Source of the DNA: Halapricum desulfuricans | GTDB lineage: Archaea; Halobacteriota; Halobacteria; Halobacteriales; Haloarculaceae | NCBI RefSeq assembly: GCF_017094505.1 | Contig: NZ_CP064787.1 | Location: 2,790,001 to 2,854,000 of the forward strand | Direction of reading: 5' to 3' | Length of the DNA stretch: 64,000 nucleotides | In this document: piece after piece, positions 55,952-64,000 of the stretch | Layout: each line of letters opens with the position of its first letter | Position numbering within the stretch: position 1 is the stretch's first letter | Program-made: the position numbers and the translations under genes | The notes under the pieces: generated by a model | Databases searched by the model: none | What the model saw: the letters and a program-made list of their open reading frames with translations, nothing else | Told to the model about the DNA's origin: nothing

Positions 55952-56392
55952 ATGAGCCACAGTCGAAACGAATCGGTCAGCGAGAGCGTCCAGATGTACC
56001 TCAAGGAGATCTATCTGCTCTCCCGTGACGGCGAGCACGCAAAGACCGGCGAGCTGGCCGAGCGGCTGGACGTCTCACCGCCGAGCGTCACCGAGATGTT
56101 CGGTCGCCTGGAGGAGAACGGACTCCTGGAGTACGAGAAACGGCGCGGTGCGGTCCTGACCGACGAGGGCGAGTCGCGTGCGCGACGACTCCTGCGCAAG
56201 CACTGCCGGATCGAGCGGTTTCTCGTCGAGCACCTCGGAGTGCGAGAGGGGTTTCACGAGGAGGCGTGCCGGCTCGAGCACGTCATGAGCGACGACGTGG
56301 CCGAGCGGCTCGACCGCTACGTCGAACTCGAAGACGACTGCCCGGACTGCTACGATCCCGACCGACAGCACTGCTCGAAACTGGACGTCTGA
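55952..56392 (+). CDS. DtxR/MntR-family metal-dependent regulator
   Basis: A 146-residue regulator with winged helix AKTGELAERLDVSPPSVTEM, FGRLEENGLLEYEKRRGAVL, then the dimerisation domain HCRIERFLVEHLGVREGFHE, ACRLEHVMSDDVAERLDRYV and a Cys-rich end CPDCYDPDRQHC. Metal ligands (His, Glu, Asp, Cys) are present in the expected helices. It likely represses iron or manganese uptake genes, none of which are adjacent. No SH3-like third domain. Starts at ATG 55952. Confidence 0.93.
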   Translation: MSHSRNESVSESVQMYLKEIYLLSRDGEHAKTGELAERLDVSPPSVTEMFGRLEENGLLEYEKRRGAVLTDEGESRARRLLRKHCRIERFLVEHLGVREGFHEEACRLEHVMSDDVAERLDRYVELEDDCPDCYDPDRQHCSKLDV

Positions 56393-56397
56393 TCGGT

Positions 56398-56717
56398 GAT
56401 TCTCGCTCCCTGCGGTCGCTCCGAATTTCCCTGCCGCGGGTCACGCTGTTCCCCGCTCTCTTCTCGGAGATTCTCGCTCCCTGCGGTCGCTCCGAATTTC
56501 CCTGCCGCGGGTCACGCTGTTCCCCGCTCTCTTCTCGGAGATTCTCGCTCCCTGCGGTCGCTCCGAATCTCCCTGCCGCGGGTCACTCTGTTCCCCGCTC
56601 TCTTCTCGGAGATTCTCGCTCCCTGCGGTCGCTCCGAATCTCCCTGCCGCGGGTCACTCTGTTCCCCGCTCTCTTCTCGGAGATTCTCGCTCCCTGCGGT
56701 CGCTCCGAATCTCCCTA
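56398..56717. repeat. 71-bp tandem repeat, four full copies and a partial fifth
   Basis: Unit begins GATTCTCGCTCCCTGCGGTC; copies start at 56398, 56469, 56540, 56611 and 56682, exactly 71 bp apart. Copies 1-2 carry AATTTCC and TCACGCTG; copies 3-4 carry AATCTCC and TCACTCTG, so the array has two blocks. Each unit junction gives an inverted repeat GGAGATTC/GAATCTCC enclosing GCTCCCTGCGGTCGC. The last partial copy ends at the carA stop codon. A period of 71 is not a multiple of three and no frame looks real. It fills the 322-bp gap between dtxR and carA. Confidence 0.95.
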
Positions 56718-57761
56718 CTCCCCCGCGAGTTCGAGCACGTCGTCGAAAAAGCCGAGCGAATCGTGCGGTCCGGGATTCGCCTCGGGGTGATACTGCCGGG
56801 TGATGATTCCCAGTTCCTCGTTCTCTAGACCCTCGGGCGTGTCGTCGTTGACGTTGATCTGGGTCACGTCGAGGTTGTCGCCGGGCTCGGCGACCGTGTA
56901 ACCGTGGTTCTGGGTCGTCATGACGACCTGGTCCGTGCGGAGATCACGCACGGGCTGGTTGACGCCGCGGTGGCCGAACTCCATCTTCTCGGTCTCGCCG
57001 CCCAGCGCGTTGGCGACGACCTGCTGTCCGAGACAGATCCCCGCGATCGGTACCTCGCCGACGTAGGTGTCGACAACCTCGCCGGCCCGCTCGAAGTTCT
57101 CCGGATCGCCCGGGCCGTTCGAGATGAAAAGCAGGTCGGGATCGACCGCCTCGATGTCGTCCTCAGTCGCGTCGTAGGGCAGGACGTGCACCTCGGCGTC
57201 GCGCTCGACCAGCGAGTCGATGATCGAACCCTTCGCGCCGCAGTCGACCAGCGCGACCCGCGCGCCGTCGCCGCCCTCGTTGTGGACGACCGGCTCGGGG
57301 ACGCTGACCTGCGCGCCGATGTCGCGGTGCTCGGACATGTGCTTGCACTGGTGAAGCTGTTCGATCGCGTCCGCCTCAGTTGCGTCCGGGCCTGCGGCGA
57401 TCCCGCACTTCATCGCCCCCTCGTCGCGGATCTCGGTCACGATGTCCCGCGTGTCGAGGTGATCGACCGCCGGCACGCCCTCGCCCTCGAGCCATTCGGC
57501 GACGTCGTCGGTTAACTCGCGAGCGACGACGGCGTTGGGCTGGACACGGTCGGACTCGAACCGTTCCTCGCGGACTCCGTAGTTACCGATCAACGGGTAC
57601 GAGAACGTCAGAATCTGCTCCTCGTAGGAGGGATCTGTCAGACTCTCCTCGTATCCGGTGTAAGCGGTCGTGAACACCAGCTCTCCGTTGGCTGTCCCGG
57701 GGGCGCGTGCGCGGGCCTCGACGATGCGTTCGCCTTCGAGCGCCACGTAGGCGTCAGTCAT
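56715..57761 (-). CDS. carA: Carbamoyl-phosphate synthase small subunit
   Basis: A 348-residue glutamine amidotransferase subunit supplying ammonia for carbamoyl phosphate (arginine and pyrimidines). N-terminal domain: TAYTGYEESLTDPSYEEQI and VVARELTDDV; C-terminal triad glutaminase with ISNGPGDPENFE, nucleophile loop GICLGQQVVANALGG, and His in RQYHPEANPGPHDS. carB is not in the window. Divergent from an Lrp regulator. Its stop codon coincides with the end of the tandem repeats. Confidence 0.97.
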   Translation of the reverse strand: MTDAYVALEGERIVEARARAPGTANGELVFTTAYTGYEESLTDPSYEEQILTFSYPLIGNYGVREERFESDRVQPNAVVARELTDDVAEWLEGEGVPAVDHLDTRDIVTEIRDEGAMKCGIAAGPDATEADAIEQLHQCKHMSEHRDIGAQVSVPEPVVHNEGGDGARVALVDCGAKGSIIDSLVERDAEVHVLPYDATEDDIEAVDPDLLFISNGPGDPENFERAGEVVDTYVGEVPIAGICLGQQVVANALGGETEKMEFGHRGVNQPVRDLRTDQVVMTTQNHGYTVAEPGDNLDVTQINVNDDTPEGLENEELGIITRQYHPEANPGPHDSLGFFDDVLELAGE

Positions 57762-57863
57762 TACGAGATGCGTACGAAATACCCGCAGATAAGCGTTGCT
57801 TTCGAAGCACGGTTACGAAATTCGTAATCCTCAAGTGATGACCCCGGGAAGATACACACCTCG

Positions 57864-58277
57864 ATGGACGAACTGGACCGGGAGATCCTCGGGATACTCC
57901 GCGAGGACGCCCGGACACCCTACACGGAGATCGCGGACGACGTGGGAACCTCGGAGGGGACCGTCCGCAACCGGGTCGAACAGCTGGTCGAGGACGGCGT
58001 GATCGAGCGCTTTACTGTCGCGACCCGGACGGGCAACATCAAGGCGATGATCGAGTTGCGCGTGGACGTCAACGTCGACACCACGGGGGTCAGCGAGCGC
58101 CTCGCGGAGTGGCACGAGGTCGACTTCGTCTGGCAGGTCGGCGGCGAGGAGGACATCGTGCTCGTCGTCGACTGCGCCGACACCGCCGGCGTGAACGAAC
58201 TCATCACGCGGGCCCGGGAACTGGAGGAAGTCGTGAATACGAAGACGAGACTGATTTTGGACGAGAGAGTCGGGTGA
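57864..58277 (+). CDS. Lrp/AsnC-family regulator divergent from carA
   Basis: A 137-residue regulator: winged helix DELDREILGILREDARTPYT, EIADDVGTSEGTVRNRVEQL and RAM domain NIKAMIELRVDVNVDTTGVS, FVWQVGGEEDIVLVVDCADT. It is divergent from carA across 102 bp with AT-rich patches, so carA is a likely target. Different from the Lrp at 911-1366 (short RAM variation). Effector unknown. Confidence 0.92.
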   Translation: MDELDREILGILREDARTPYTEIADDVGTSEGTVRNRVEQLVEDGVIERFTVATRTGNIKAMIELRVDVNVDTTGVSERLAEWHEVDFVWQVGGEEDIVLVVDCADTAGVNELITRARELEEVVNTKTRLILDERVG

Positions 58278-58426
58278 GCAGCGAGGCGCCGAGCGAAGCG
58301 AGGGGCCTCAAAATAGCGAGCGGTGACGTCAGGAGCCGCGAGCAGGCAGCGAGAATCTCCGAGACCGACTCGAAAACCGAAATTCGCCGAGTGAGACTGC
58401 TCCTCGGCGAGCGCGCGGGCGGACTA

Positions 58427-59773
58427 TCAGTAGTCAGCGCGTCGCCAGCGCCAGACCGCCAGTCCGAGTTCGTACAGTCCGATCACCGAGACGACGACCG
58501 CTGCGACCTCGACCGTGGGAAGCGCGACAGATTCGGCCTCGCTGACCAGCGGCGGGTCGGGATTGGCGAAGTAACCGATCACGATCGCGCCGAGCAACAC
58601 GGGGATCCGAACCCGACGGAGTCGCAGGTACCCGCGGAAGCTCCGTCTGGTCGCCCGTCGCTTGAGCGCGAACAGCGTCGCCTCGAAGAGGCCGACGATC
58701 GCGAGCGCGACGAGCACCGGGAGGTAGCCGAGTACCCCGACGCTGTCGAGCGCATCGAGAACGGAAGCCGGGATCGCGCCGAAGTAGCTGCCAGGCATCG
58801 GGAACGAACTGAGCAGGTAGCCGACGAGCGCGGTCGTCCCCCAGACGTACGGCCGGGCTGCCGTGGCATTCTCGAGCGTCGGCGCGAGCGAGCCGTCGCC
58901 GGTCCAGTACAGCAGGGCGAGCGTGCCCTCGAACAGCGCGATCATCGTCGCCGTGACGATGAACGGTGCCATCCCGGTCGGGTCGGGGTTGAAGATGAAC
59001 GCCACCGTCGCGAAGCCGGCCCAGAAGTACAGCCGCTTGTCGGCCAGCCAGCGCCGGGAGGTGACGCCCATCATGATCGCGAGCATGATGAAAAGCGGGA
59101 TCTGGAAAACGAATGCGAAGAAGCCGAGCATCAACACCATCAGTTCGAAGGTCTGACCGAGGCTGAACGCGATCTCGGCGGCCCCCTCCGAGTAGAACAG
59201 GAAGTACGTGAAGATCGCCGGGAGGACGATGAGATGGGCGAACAGGAGCCCGACGAACGCCAGAATCAGGCTCGTCGGCACCGAAGCCAGGTAGTACCGG
59301 CGCTCGTGGGGGTACAGACCCGGGCGCATGAACAGGTAGCTCTCGTAGACGAGCACCGGCAGTGCAGCGACAAAGCCCGCGAGCGTCGCGACCTTCAGCC
59401 GCGCAAGAATGAGCCCGAGCGGGTGGTACACCCGGGGACAGGCACTGCTCTGGGCCACGTCGGCGGCCTGCGTACACACGTCGGCCGACGCCGGACCGAT
59501 ATACGAGTACCACAGGAAGTTGATGAGCCACTCCGAGAACGGAAAGACGATGCCGCTGACGACGGCCATCACGACGAGCACGCGAAGCAACCGGCTGAAC
59601 ATCTCCTCGATGTGCTCGGTCAGCGGGAGCTCCTCGTCGTCGGGTGCTCCCTCGAGACCGCCCGGCTGGTCGGGTTCGGGCTCGTACGCTCGCGGGTCGG
59701 AGTCGTAGGGCTCGGACGGCGGCGTCGGCTCCTCGCCGGGGACGTCCGCACCGCTCGTTTCGCCCTCGCCCAT
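58427..59773 (-). CDS. tatC1: Twin-arginine translocase TatC, first paralogue
   Basis: A 448-residue protein. A long acidic N-terminus (about 65 residues) precedes the TatC core: PLTEHIEEMFSRLLRVLVVM, LARLKVATLAGFVAALPVLV, ESYLFMRPGLYPHERRY and AFVFQIPLFIMLAIMMGVTS. More than six helices are present; extra helices near the C-terminus (about 300-440) exceed the usual TatC. It forms the signal-peptide receptor of the Tat pore. Divergent from tatC2 with 130 bp between. Confidence 0.93.
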   Translation of the reverse strand: MGEGETSGADVPGEEPTPPSEPYDSDPRAYEPEPDQPGGLEGAPDDEELPLTEHIEEMFSRLLRVLVVMAVVSGIVFPFSEWLINFLWYSYIGPASADVCTQAADVAQSSACPRVYHPLGLILARLKVATLAGFVAALPVLVYESYLFMRPGLYPHERRYYLASVPTSLILAFVGLLFAHLIVLPAIFTYFLFYSEGAAEIAFSLGQTFELMVLMLGFFAFVFQIPLFIMLAIMMGVTSRRWLADKRLYFWAGFATVAFIFNPDPTGMAPFIVTATMIALFEGTLALLYWTGDGSLAPTLENATAARPYVWGTTALVGYLLSSFPMPGSYFGAIPASVLDALDSVGVLGYLPVLVALAIVGLFEATLFALKRRATRRSFRGYLRLRRVRIPVLLGAIVIGYFANPDPPLVSEAESVALPTVEVAAVVVSVIGLYELGLAVWRWRRADY

Positions 59774-59903
59774 AGTGGGCGGCGATTTGTCCCCGGCTAT
59801 TGTAAGCCTTCTTTTCTGCACAGCGAGTCGGAGACGTGTCGGGGGCGCTCGTCGTCGATGAATAAATTGATAACAGCGAGTCGGCAAACGTCTCCGAAGA
59901 GCT

Positions 59904-62102
59904 ATGGCCGGCGCAATCGACGAGGACACCCGTCGGACGATCGCTGGCGGTCGGGAGGCGCTCGGAGCGGCGCTCAAGACAGTGCAGCGACATCTTCAGG
60001 TCGTCTTCGTCGTCTTCGTCGTCACGCTCGTCGGGACGATTCTCGCACTGCAGAACTACATCTGGGACGCGCTCAAACGCGATCTGATCACCGAACAGGC
60101 CGAGGTCGTCACGATCACGCCGTTCGAAGTCATTCTCCTGCAGTTCAAGATCGGACTGATCGTCGGTGCGATCGTCTCTGTGCCCGTACTGCTGTACCTC
60201 TCGCGGGACGAACTCCGGCGGCGCGGCTGGCTCCCGAAAGTACCGCTGGCCAGATGGAAGTTCGCGCTACTGGTCGGGGGCGTCCTGACGCTGTTCGCGC
60301 TCGGCATCGCGTACGCCTACCTGTTTTTCTTCCCGCTGATGTTCGACTTCCTCATCAGCACGGCGACCAACTCCGGGTTCGAGCCGACCTACTCGATCAC
60401 CAAGTGGATGGAGTTCATCGTGCTGTTGTCGCTGTCGTTCGGGATCGCCGCCCAGTTGCCACTGGTGATGAGCACGCTGGCGTACGCCGAGATCGTCCCT
60501 TACGAGACGTTCCGTGATTACTGGAAGCACGCGATCGTCGGGCTGTACGCCGGCGGGGCGCTGTTCACCCCGCCGGACCCGTTGACCCAGTTGATGTGGG
60601 CGACGCCGCTGGTGGCGCTGTATGCGGGCAGTCTGAAGTTCACCCGGATCATCGTGACGGTCAAGCGCAGCAGCGAGCAGTTCGAGTTCACGGCGGTCGC
60701 CAGACGGAACTGGAACCGGATCGCCGGGGCGGCGCTGCTGGCGTTTCTGCTGGTGTACGTCTTCTTCTCGACCGGCGGACTGTCGACGCTGAACGACGTG
60801 TTCGGAGCGTCGTCGCTGTGGCCGACGCTGACGCCGCTGCCGGAATCGACCGGCCTCTCCCGGCAGGCGCTCGGGGTTCTCTCGGGGACGGCGATCGGGA
60901 TCGTGGTCGCACTAGTCGCCTTCTATCGGACGATTGCCCGCGAGTTGACGGCGCTCGACCCGACAGCGGCCGCGAGCGTCGGCGATCCCGCCGAGCTGGA
61001 CGTCAGCGAACTCGACGCCGCGGGCGTCCGGGCGGCCCCCCTCGAGCCGTTCGAAGAGATGAGCGAGGACGAACTGATGGGCATCGCCTCCGAGGCGCTG
61101 GAAAACGACGAGCCCGAACGCGCGGAGGCGCTGCTTGAGAAATTCGACGAGGCTCAGGAGCGATCGGGCCAGTCGGAGACCGAATCGACCGGCGAAGGCA
61201 CGCCGGCCGACGTCGGCGAAAGCGGGACGCCCGACGAGCAAGCGGACTCGGACGTCGTCACCGAGACGACGGCGGGCATGGTCGACGCGTTCACCGAGGA
61301 GGAGACGACCGAAGACGACATCGGCGGGTACTACTACGACATCGCGTTCATTCTGGATTCGCTGACCTCGAAGGCGTTCCGGATCGTCGGGCTGTTCATG
61401 GCCGTGCTCGGGGGGCTGTTCTTCTACCTCTATCAACGCGGGATCAGGGATATCAACGCCGACTTCCTCGCGCGGCTGCCGGCCGGGATGAGCGCCGAAC
61501 AGGTCCAGCCGGTCGCGTTACATCCCGTCGAACACCTGATCTTCGAGATCAAGTTCAGCGCGCTGGTCGCCGCGCTCGTGACGCTCCCGCTACTGCTGTA
61601 TTACGCCTGGCCGGCGCTCCGCGAGCGAGGGCTCGTCACGGGTGACAAACGCGTGTTGCTCGTCTGGGGCGGGTCGCTGTTCGTCGGCATCGGGGTCGGC
61701 AGCGCGATCGGGTACACGCTGGTCGCGCCGGCGATCATCTCCTGGCTGGCTCAGGACGCGCTGGGGGCGAACATGATCATCGCCTACCGGATCAAGTACT
61801 ACGCCTGGATGATCGTCTACACGACGATCGGGATCGGCCTGCTGGCGGAGGTCCCGGTGTCGATGTTCCTGTTTCACTTCGGCGGGCTGGTCTCCTTCGA
61901 GTCGATGCGGAACCGCTGGCGGGAAGTGACGATCGGGATCTTCACCTTCGCCATGCTCGTCACCCCCAGCGGTATGTTCACGATGTTGCTCGTGGCGATT
62001 CCGATCGCGCTGGCGTTTTACTTCGGGCTGGCCGTGCTGTGGCTCACCACACTGGGCGGCCGTCGCGGCGGTGGCGGCACCAGCGTCGAGGAACCCGCGT
62101 GA
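59904..62102 (+). CDS. tatC2: Double-length TatC, two fused TatC domains
   Basis: A 732-residue protein with two TatC units. First unit about residues 20-345 (LQFKIGLIVGAIVSVPVLLY; LPLVMSTLAYAEIVPYETF). A charged linker (about 350-470) is acidic, then a second unit (about 480-725; HPVEHLIFEIKFSALVAALV, VPVSMFLFHFGGLVSFESMR). Such a fusion is the haloarchaeal TatCt. With tatC1 it exports folded proteins; halophiles use Tat for most of their secretome, including the GH3 enzyme here. Confidence 0.95.
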   Translation: MAGAIDEDTRRTIAGGREALGAALKTVQRHLQVVFVVFVVTLVGTILALQNYIWDALKRDLITEQAEVVTITPFEVILLQFKIGLIVGAIVSVPVLLYLSRDELRRRGWLPKVPLARWKFALLVGGVLTLFALGIAYAYLFFFPLMFDFLISTATNSGFEPTYSITKWMEFIVLLSLSFGIAAQLPLVMSTLAYAEIVPYETFRDYWKHAIVGLYAGGALFTPPDPLTQLMWATPLVALYAGSLKFTRIIVTVKRSSEQFEFTAVARRNWNRIAGAALLAFLLVYVFFSTGGLSTLNDVFGASSLWPTLTPLPESTGLSRQALGVLSGTAIGIVVALVAFYRTIARELTALDPTAAASVGDPAELDVSELDAAGVRAAPLEPFEEMSEDELMGIASEALENDEPERAEALLEKFDEAQERSGQSETESTGEGTPADVGESGTPDEQADSDVVTETTAGMVDAFTEEETTEDDIGGYYYDIAFILDSLTSKAFRIVGLFMAVLGGLFFYLYQRGIRDINADFLARLPAGMSAEQVQPVALHPVEHLIFEIKFSALVAALVTLPLLLYYAWPALRERGLVTGDKRVLLVWGGSLFVGIGVGSAIGYTLVAPAIISWLAQDALGANMIIAYRIKYYAWMIVYTTIGIGLLAEVPVSMFLFHFGGLVSFESMRNRWREVTIGIFTFAMLVTPSGMFTMLLVAIPIALAFYFGLAVLWLTTLGGRRGGGGTSVEEPA

Positions 62103-62178
62103 CACCGGTGGCCATTATGCGCTTCGTCGGGATGCGAGCGACCGCCTCACTTTTTCCGGTTCGTTCCCTCTGGCCGGT

Positions 62179-62790
62179 ATGGACGAGCCCTCGAGCCCCT
62201 CCTTGTCGCTGGCTGCTCTCGCCGTCGTCGTCGGCGTCGCACAGATACTGCTGGCGATCGTCGGCGTCGACCCCTACGCTCTCGCGCTCGCCTGGCCGCT
62301 CGGCGAGGACCCCTGGACGCTGTTGACCAGCGTCTTCGCCCACAGCGGGCCCGGGCACCTCCTGTCGAACCTGATCGGGCTGGTGGTCGTCGGCCTGTTT
62401 CTCGAGCGCAGAACCTCTCCAGCCCGGTTTTACGCGTTCTTCCTCGCGACCGGGATCGTCGCCGGAGTGATGGAGGTGACCGTCTCGACGCTCGTGTTCG
62501 ACCACCGGGCAGCGGTACTCGGTGCCAGCGGCGCGGTCTTCGCGCTGTTCGGCTACGTCCTGGGCGGAAACCGCCTGACCGAGTTCGTCGCGGGCGGCAT
62601 CACGGTCAGTCCGGTCGTGCAACTGGGCGTCCTACTCGTGGTGGCGGCCGGCCTGACGCTCGCGACCGCCGGGCCACAGACCGCTCTGATCGCACACTTC
62701 ACCGGTCTCGCGGTCGGCGTCCTCGCCGGTCGCCGACACCTGCTTCGGTCGTCTACCAGTCCGTCCTCGGCACATTACAGCCGGCGATAA
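62179..62790 (+). CDS. Rhomboid-family intramembrane serine protease
   Basis: A 203-residue six-helix protein with TSVFAHSGPGHLLSNLIGLV (H-x-x-x-N loop), catalytic Ser in VLGASGAVFALFGY and His in LIAHFTGLAVGVLAG. It cuts membrane proteins within the bilayer. ATG 62179 gives the short polar N-terminus; the frame is open further upstream but overlaps tatC2. Confidence 0.92.
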   Translation: MDEPSSPSLSLAALAVVVGVAQILLAIVGVDPYALALAWPLGEDPWTLLTSVFAHSGPGHLLSNLIGLVVVGLFLERRTSPARFYAFFLATGIVAGVMEVTVSTLVFDHRAAVLGASGAVFALFGYVLGGNRLTEFVAGGITVSPVVQLGVLLVVAAGLTLATAGPQTALIAHFTGLAVGVLAGRRHLLRSSTSPSSAHYSRR

Positions 62791-62825
62791 AGCCGATCTC
62801 CACTGGAAACAGAAGGGTCGTCTCG

Positions 62826-63581
62826 CTACCGCAGCGTCGCCGTCTCCGGCAGGACGGAGCGCTCGAGGCGCTCGTTGACTCGTTCCGTGAGCGGTTCGAG
62901 GTTCTCGACGTCCTCGCGGTTGTACGAGATGAGCGTTTCCAGTGCAGATTCGTCGCCGCGCTCGTACTGGTGCCACAGCTGGACCGCTTCCCGGCCGCTG
63001 ATGTCCGGTCGGTCGCGGTCGATGCCGATCTCCCCCTCGATGGTCTTCAGACCGCCCGTGAGATCCAGGCGACGGCAGGGATACATGAGATCGAGGTGAG
63101 GCGTGTCCGACAGCGAGACGTCGAAGTTCGCCTCGAGGAAGGGGACGTCGAAGCGCTTGCCGTTGAAGGTCACGAGCAGGTCGGCGTCGGCAAACAGGTC
63201 CCGCAGGGCGTCGTCGTGGAGATCGCGGCCCTGCACGAGCGTCGTCGTCTCGCCGCCGAGTCGGGCGCTGACGGTCGTCACCTCGTTGCGACGTTCGTCC
63301 AGTCCCGTCGTCTCGATGTCGAAGAAACACGCGTTCTCGCGGAAGGTCTCGAACAGCCGCCACTGCTCGGCGCTGGGGAACTCCCGGGCGAAGAAGTCTG
63401 CGTCGCCCGCCCGGAGACGGTCGCTCGCCCGGTCGATGAACGACTCGATGCGTCGGCCGGTCGTCTCGCCGACCGCGTCCGGGTAGAACTCCTCCCAGTG
63501 GGTGATCCCCTGCTCCCAGAGGCGTCGCTCGGTCGTCTCGCCGACGCCCTCGACCGGAATGAAGCTGTTCTCGACGCGCAC
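62826..63581 (-). CDS. DnaQ-like (YprB-type) exonuclease domain protein
   Basis: A 251-residue protein. The N-terminal helix-hairpin-helix part (IPVEGVGETTERRLWEQGI) precedes an RNase H-like exonuclease with FFDIETTGLD (first acids), LVTFNGKRFDVPF and the last acid in ISYNREDVENLEPL. DEDD residues are complete. Similar haloarchaeal proteins are uncharacterised; DNA or RNA could be the target. ATG 63581 begins MRVENSFIPVEGVG. Confidence 0.9.
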   Translation of the reverse strand: MRVENSFIPVEGVGETTERRLWEQGITHWEEFYPDAVGETTGRRIESFIDRASDRLRAGDADFFAREFPSAEQWRLFETFRENACFFDIETTGLDERRNEVTTVSARLGGETTTLVQGRDLHDDALRDLFADADLLVTFNGKRFDVPFLEANFDVSLSDTPHLDLMYPCRRLDLTGGLKTIEGEIGIDRDRPDISGREAVQLWHQYERGDESALETLISYNREDVENLEPLTERVNERLERSVLPETATLR

Positions 63582-63655
63582 ACTCTCCGTGAGATTTCGA
63601 GCACTGTAAATCTCGCGTTTGCCGCGTTCGACAGTCCGTTACTGATAGTGACCGA

Positions 63656-64000
63656 TCACCGTTGCGGATCGCTACGAGGGGACCCGGCTGAGCGATCGGT
63701 CGTAGGAAGGAACGCACTTGCTGGATACGAAGCGGTTCCGAGTCGTCTGCGTCCCCGTCACAGACGCAGACGACTACCATCCGTGCATCACGAACTTGCC
63801 GCGAGACGAGTTCTTCCCGGCAGATCTAGCAACGCTGTATCGGTGTCGCTGGGAGGTAAAGACGCTGTTCCGTGAGCTGAAGACGCAGTACGAGTTGGAT
63901 GAGTTTGACACAAGCGACCCGGACGTCGTGAAAATTCTGCTGTACGCGGCGTTGCTGTCACTGCTGGTGAGTCGTGGGCTGTTGGACCTGGTCACCGAGC
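63656..64000 (+). pseudogene. IS4-family (ISH8-like) transposase fragment, interrupted
   Basis: The frame encodes VADRYEGTRLSDRS, then an in-frame TAG (63703-63705), then EGTHLLDTKRFRVVCVPV, ITNLPRDEFFPADLATLYRC, RWEVKTLFRELKTQYELDEF and LLYAALLSLLVSRGLLDLV, running off the window. This is the C-terminal catalytic part of IS4-type haloarchaeal transposases (Y-(2)-R-(3)-E-(6)-K region: YRCRWEVKTLFRELK). An in-frame TGA stands just before the segment, so the N-terminal half is absent or out of frame. The insertion end on the left is not evident. Confidence 0.75.

Noticed and set aside
56398-56717. CRISPR array
   Set aside because: The whole 71-bp unit repeats with no variable spacers, and no cas genes are near.
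56266-56803. Frames crossing the 71-bp repeats that encode repeated LPAVAPNLPAAGH-like peptides
   Set aside because: The period is not a multiple of three, so each frame reads different phases, and they run into carA antisense. Judged non-coding.

Overview
The window is a chromosomal segment of an extremely halophilic archaeon (class Halobacteria). The evidence is high GC, very acidic proteins, TATA-type promoters lying 25-35 bp before start codons (many leaderless), haloarchaeal-type rRNA genes, a double-fold archaeal histone, MC1, a TFB, archaeal lipid enzyme EgsA and the twin TatC proteins (TatC1 plus a double-length TatC2). Gene density is high and almost all genes look chromosomal. I cannot fix the genus from sequence alone.

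Layout. 1-5000: a DHH phosphoesterase (cut by the window edge), Lrp regulator, glutamine synthetase, a PAP2 phosphatase and a BrkB-like membrane protein. 5089-10700: a complete rRNA operon on the minus strand (16S, tRNA-Ala, 23S, 5S) with processing stems, a hairpin array in the 23S leader, tandem promoters with a 36-bp perfect palindrome between them, and a hairpin/T-run terminator. 10971-18302: MC1, an AbrB-like protein with pyrD, an alpha/beta hydrolase, tRNA-splicing endonuclease, a NucS-N/zinc-ribbon protein, a HAD hydrolase and a 7TM histidine kinase. 18402-27334: S9 peptidase, FKBP isomerase, GAF histidine kinase, EgsA, and a Tat-exported GH3 glucosidase carrying a dockerin-like tail, divergent from a TrmB-type regulator. 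27335-31262: a structured non-coding stretch, two NAD-dependent epimerase-like genes, small conserved genes and tRNA-Asn with a duplicated 3' end. 31361-44778: CCA-adding enzyme, a histone/deacetylase-family operon, small membrane proteins, HIT, TFB, Usp proteins with a P-type ATPase, a Ski2-like helicase and a glycosyltransferase. 44798-55829 (mostly minus strand): split methionine synthase, a PH-like/coiled-coil/degenerate Mrr-like protein, and a translation/transcription cluster (HemK2, MscS, RsmA, DUF655, then Rpb4, L21e, EF-1beta, zinc finger) interrupted by an aspartoacylase-like gene and a RimK fusion. 55952-64000: DtxR regulator, a 71-bp tandem repeat, carA with a divergent Lrp regulator, divergent tatC1/tatC2, rhomboid protease, a DnaQ-like exonuclease and a broken IS4-family transposase at the right edge.

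How the genes work together. Two Lrp-type regulators sit beside the two glutamine-linked genes (glnA and carA). rRNA synthesis, its modification (RsmA), tRNA maturation (EndA, CCA-adding enzyme) and general transcription (TFB, Rpb4, histone, MC1) are all represented. The Tat pair is the export route for the Tat-signal GH3 enzyme. The least explained items are the Mrr-like fusion protein, the RimK/aspartoacylase pair inside a core cluster, the NucS-N/zinc-ribbon protein, and several structured non-coding repeats.
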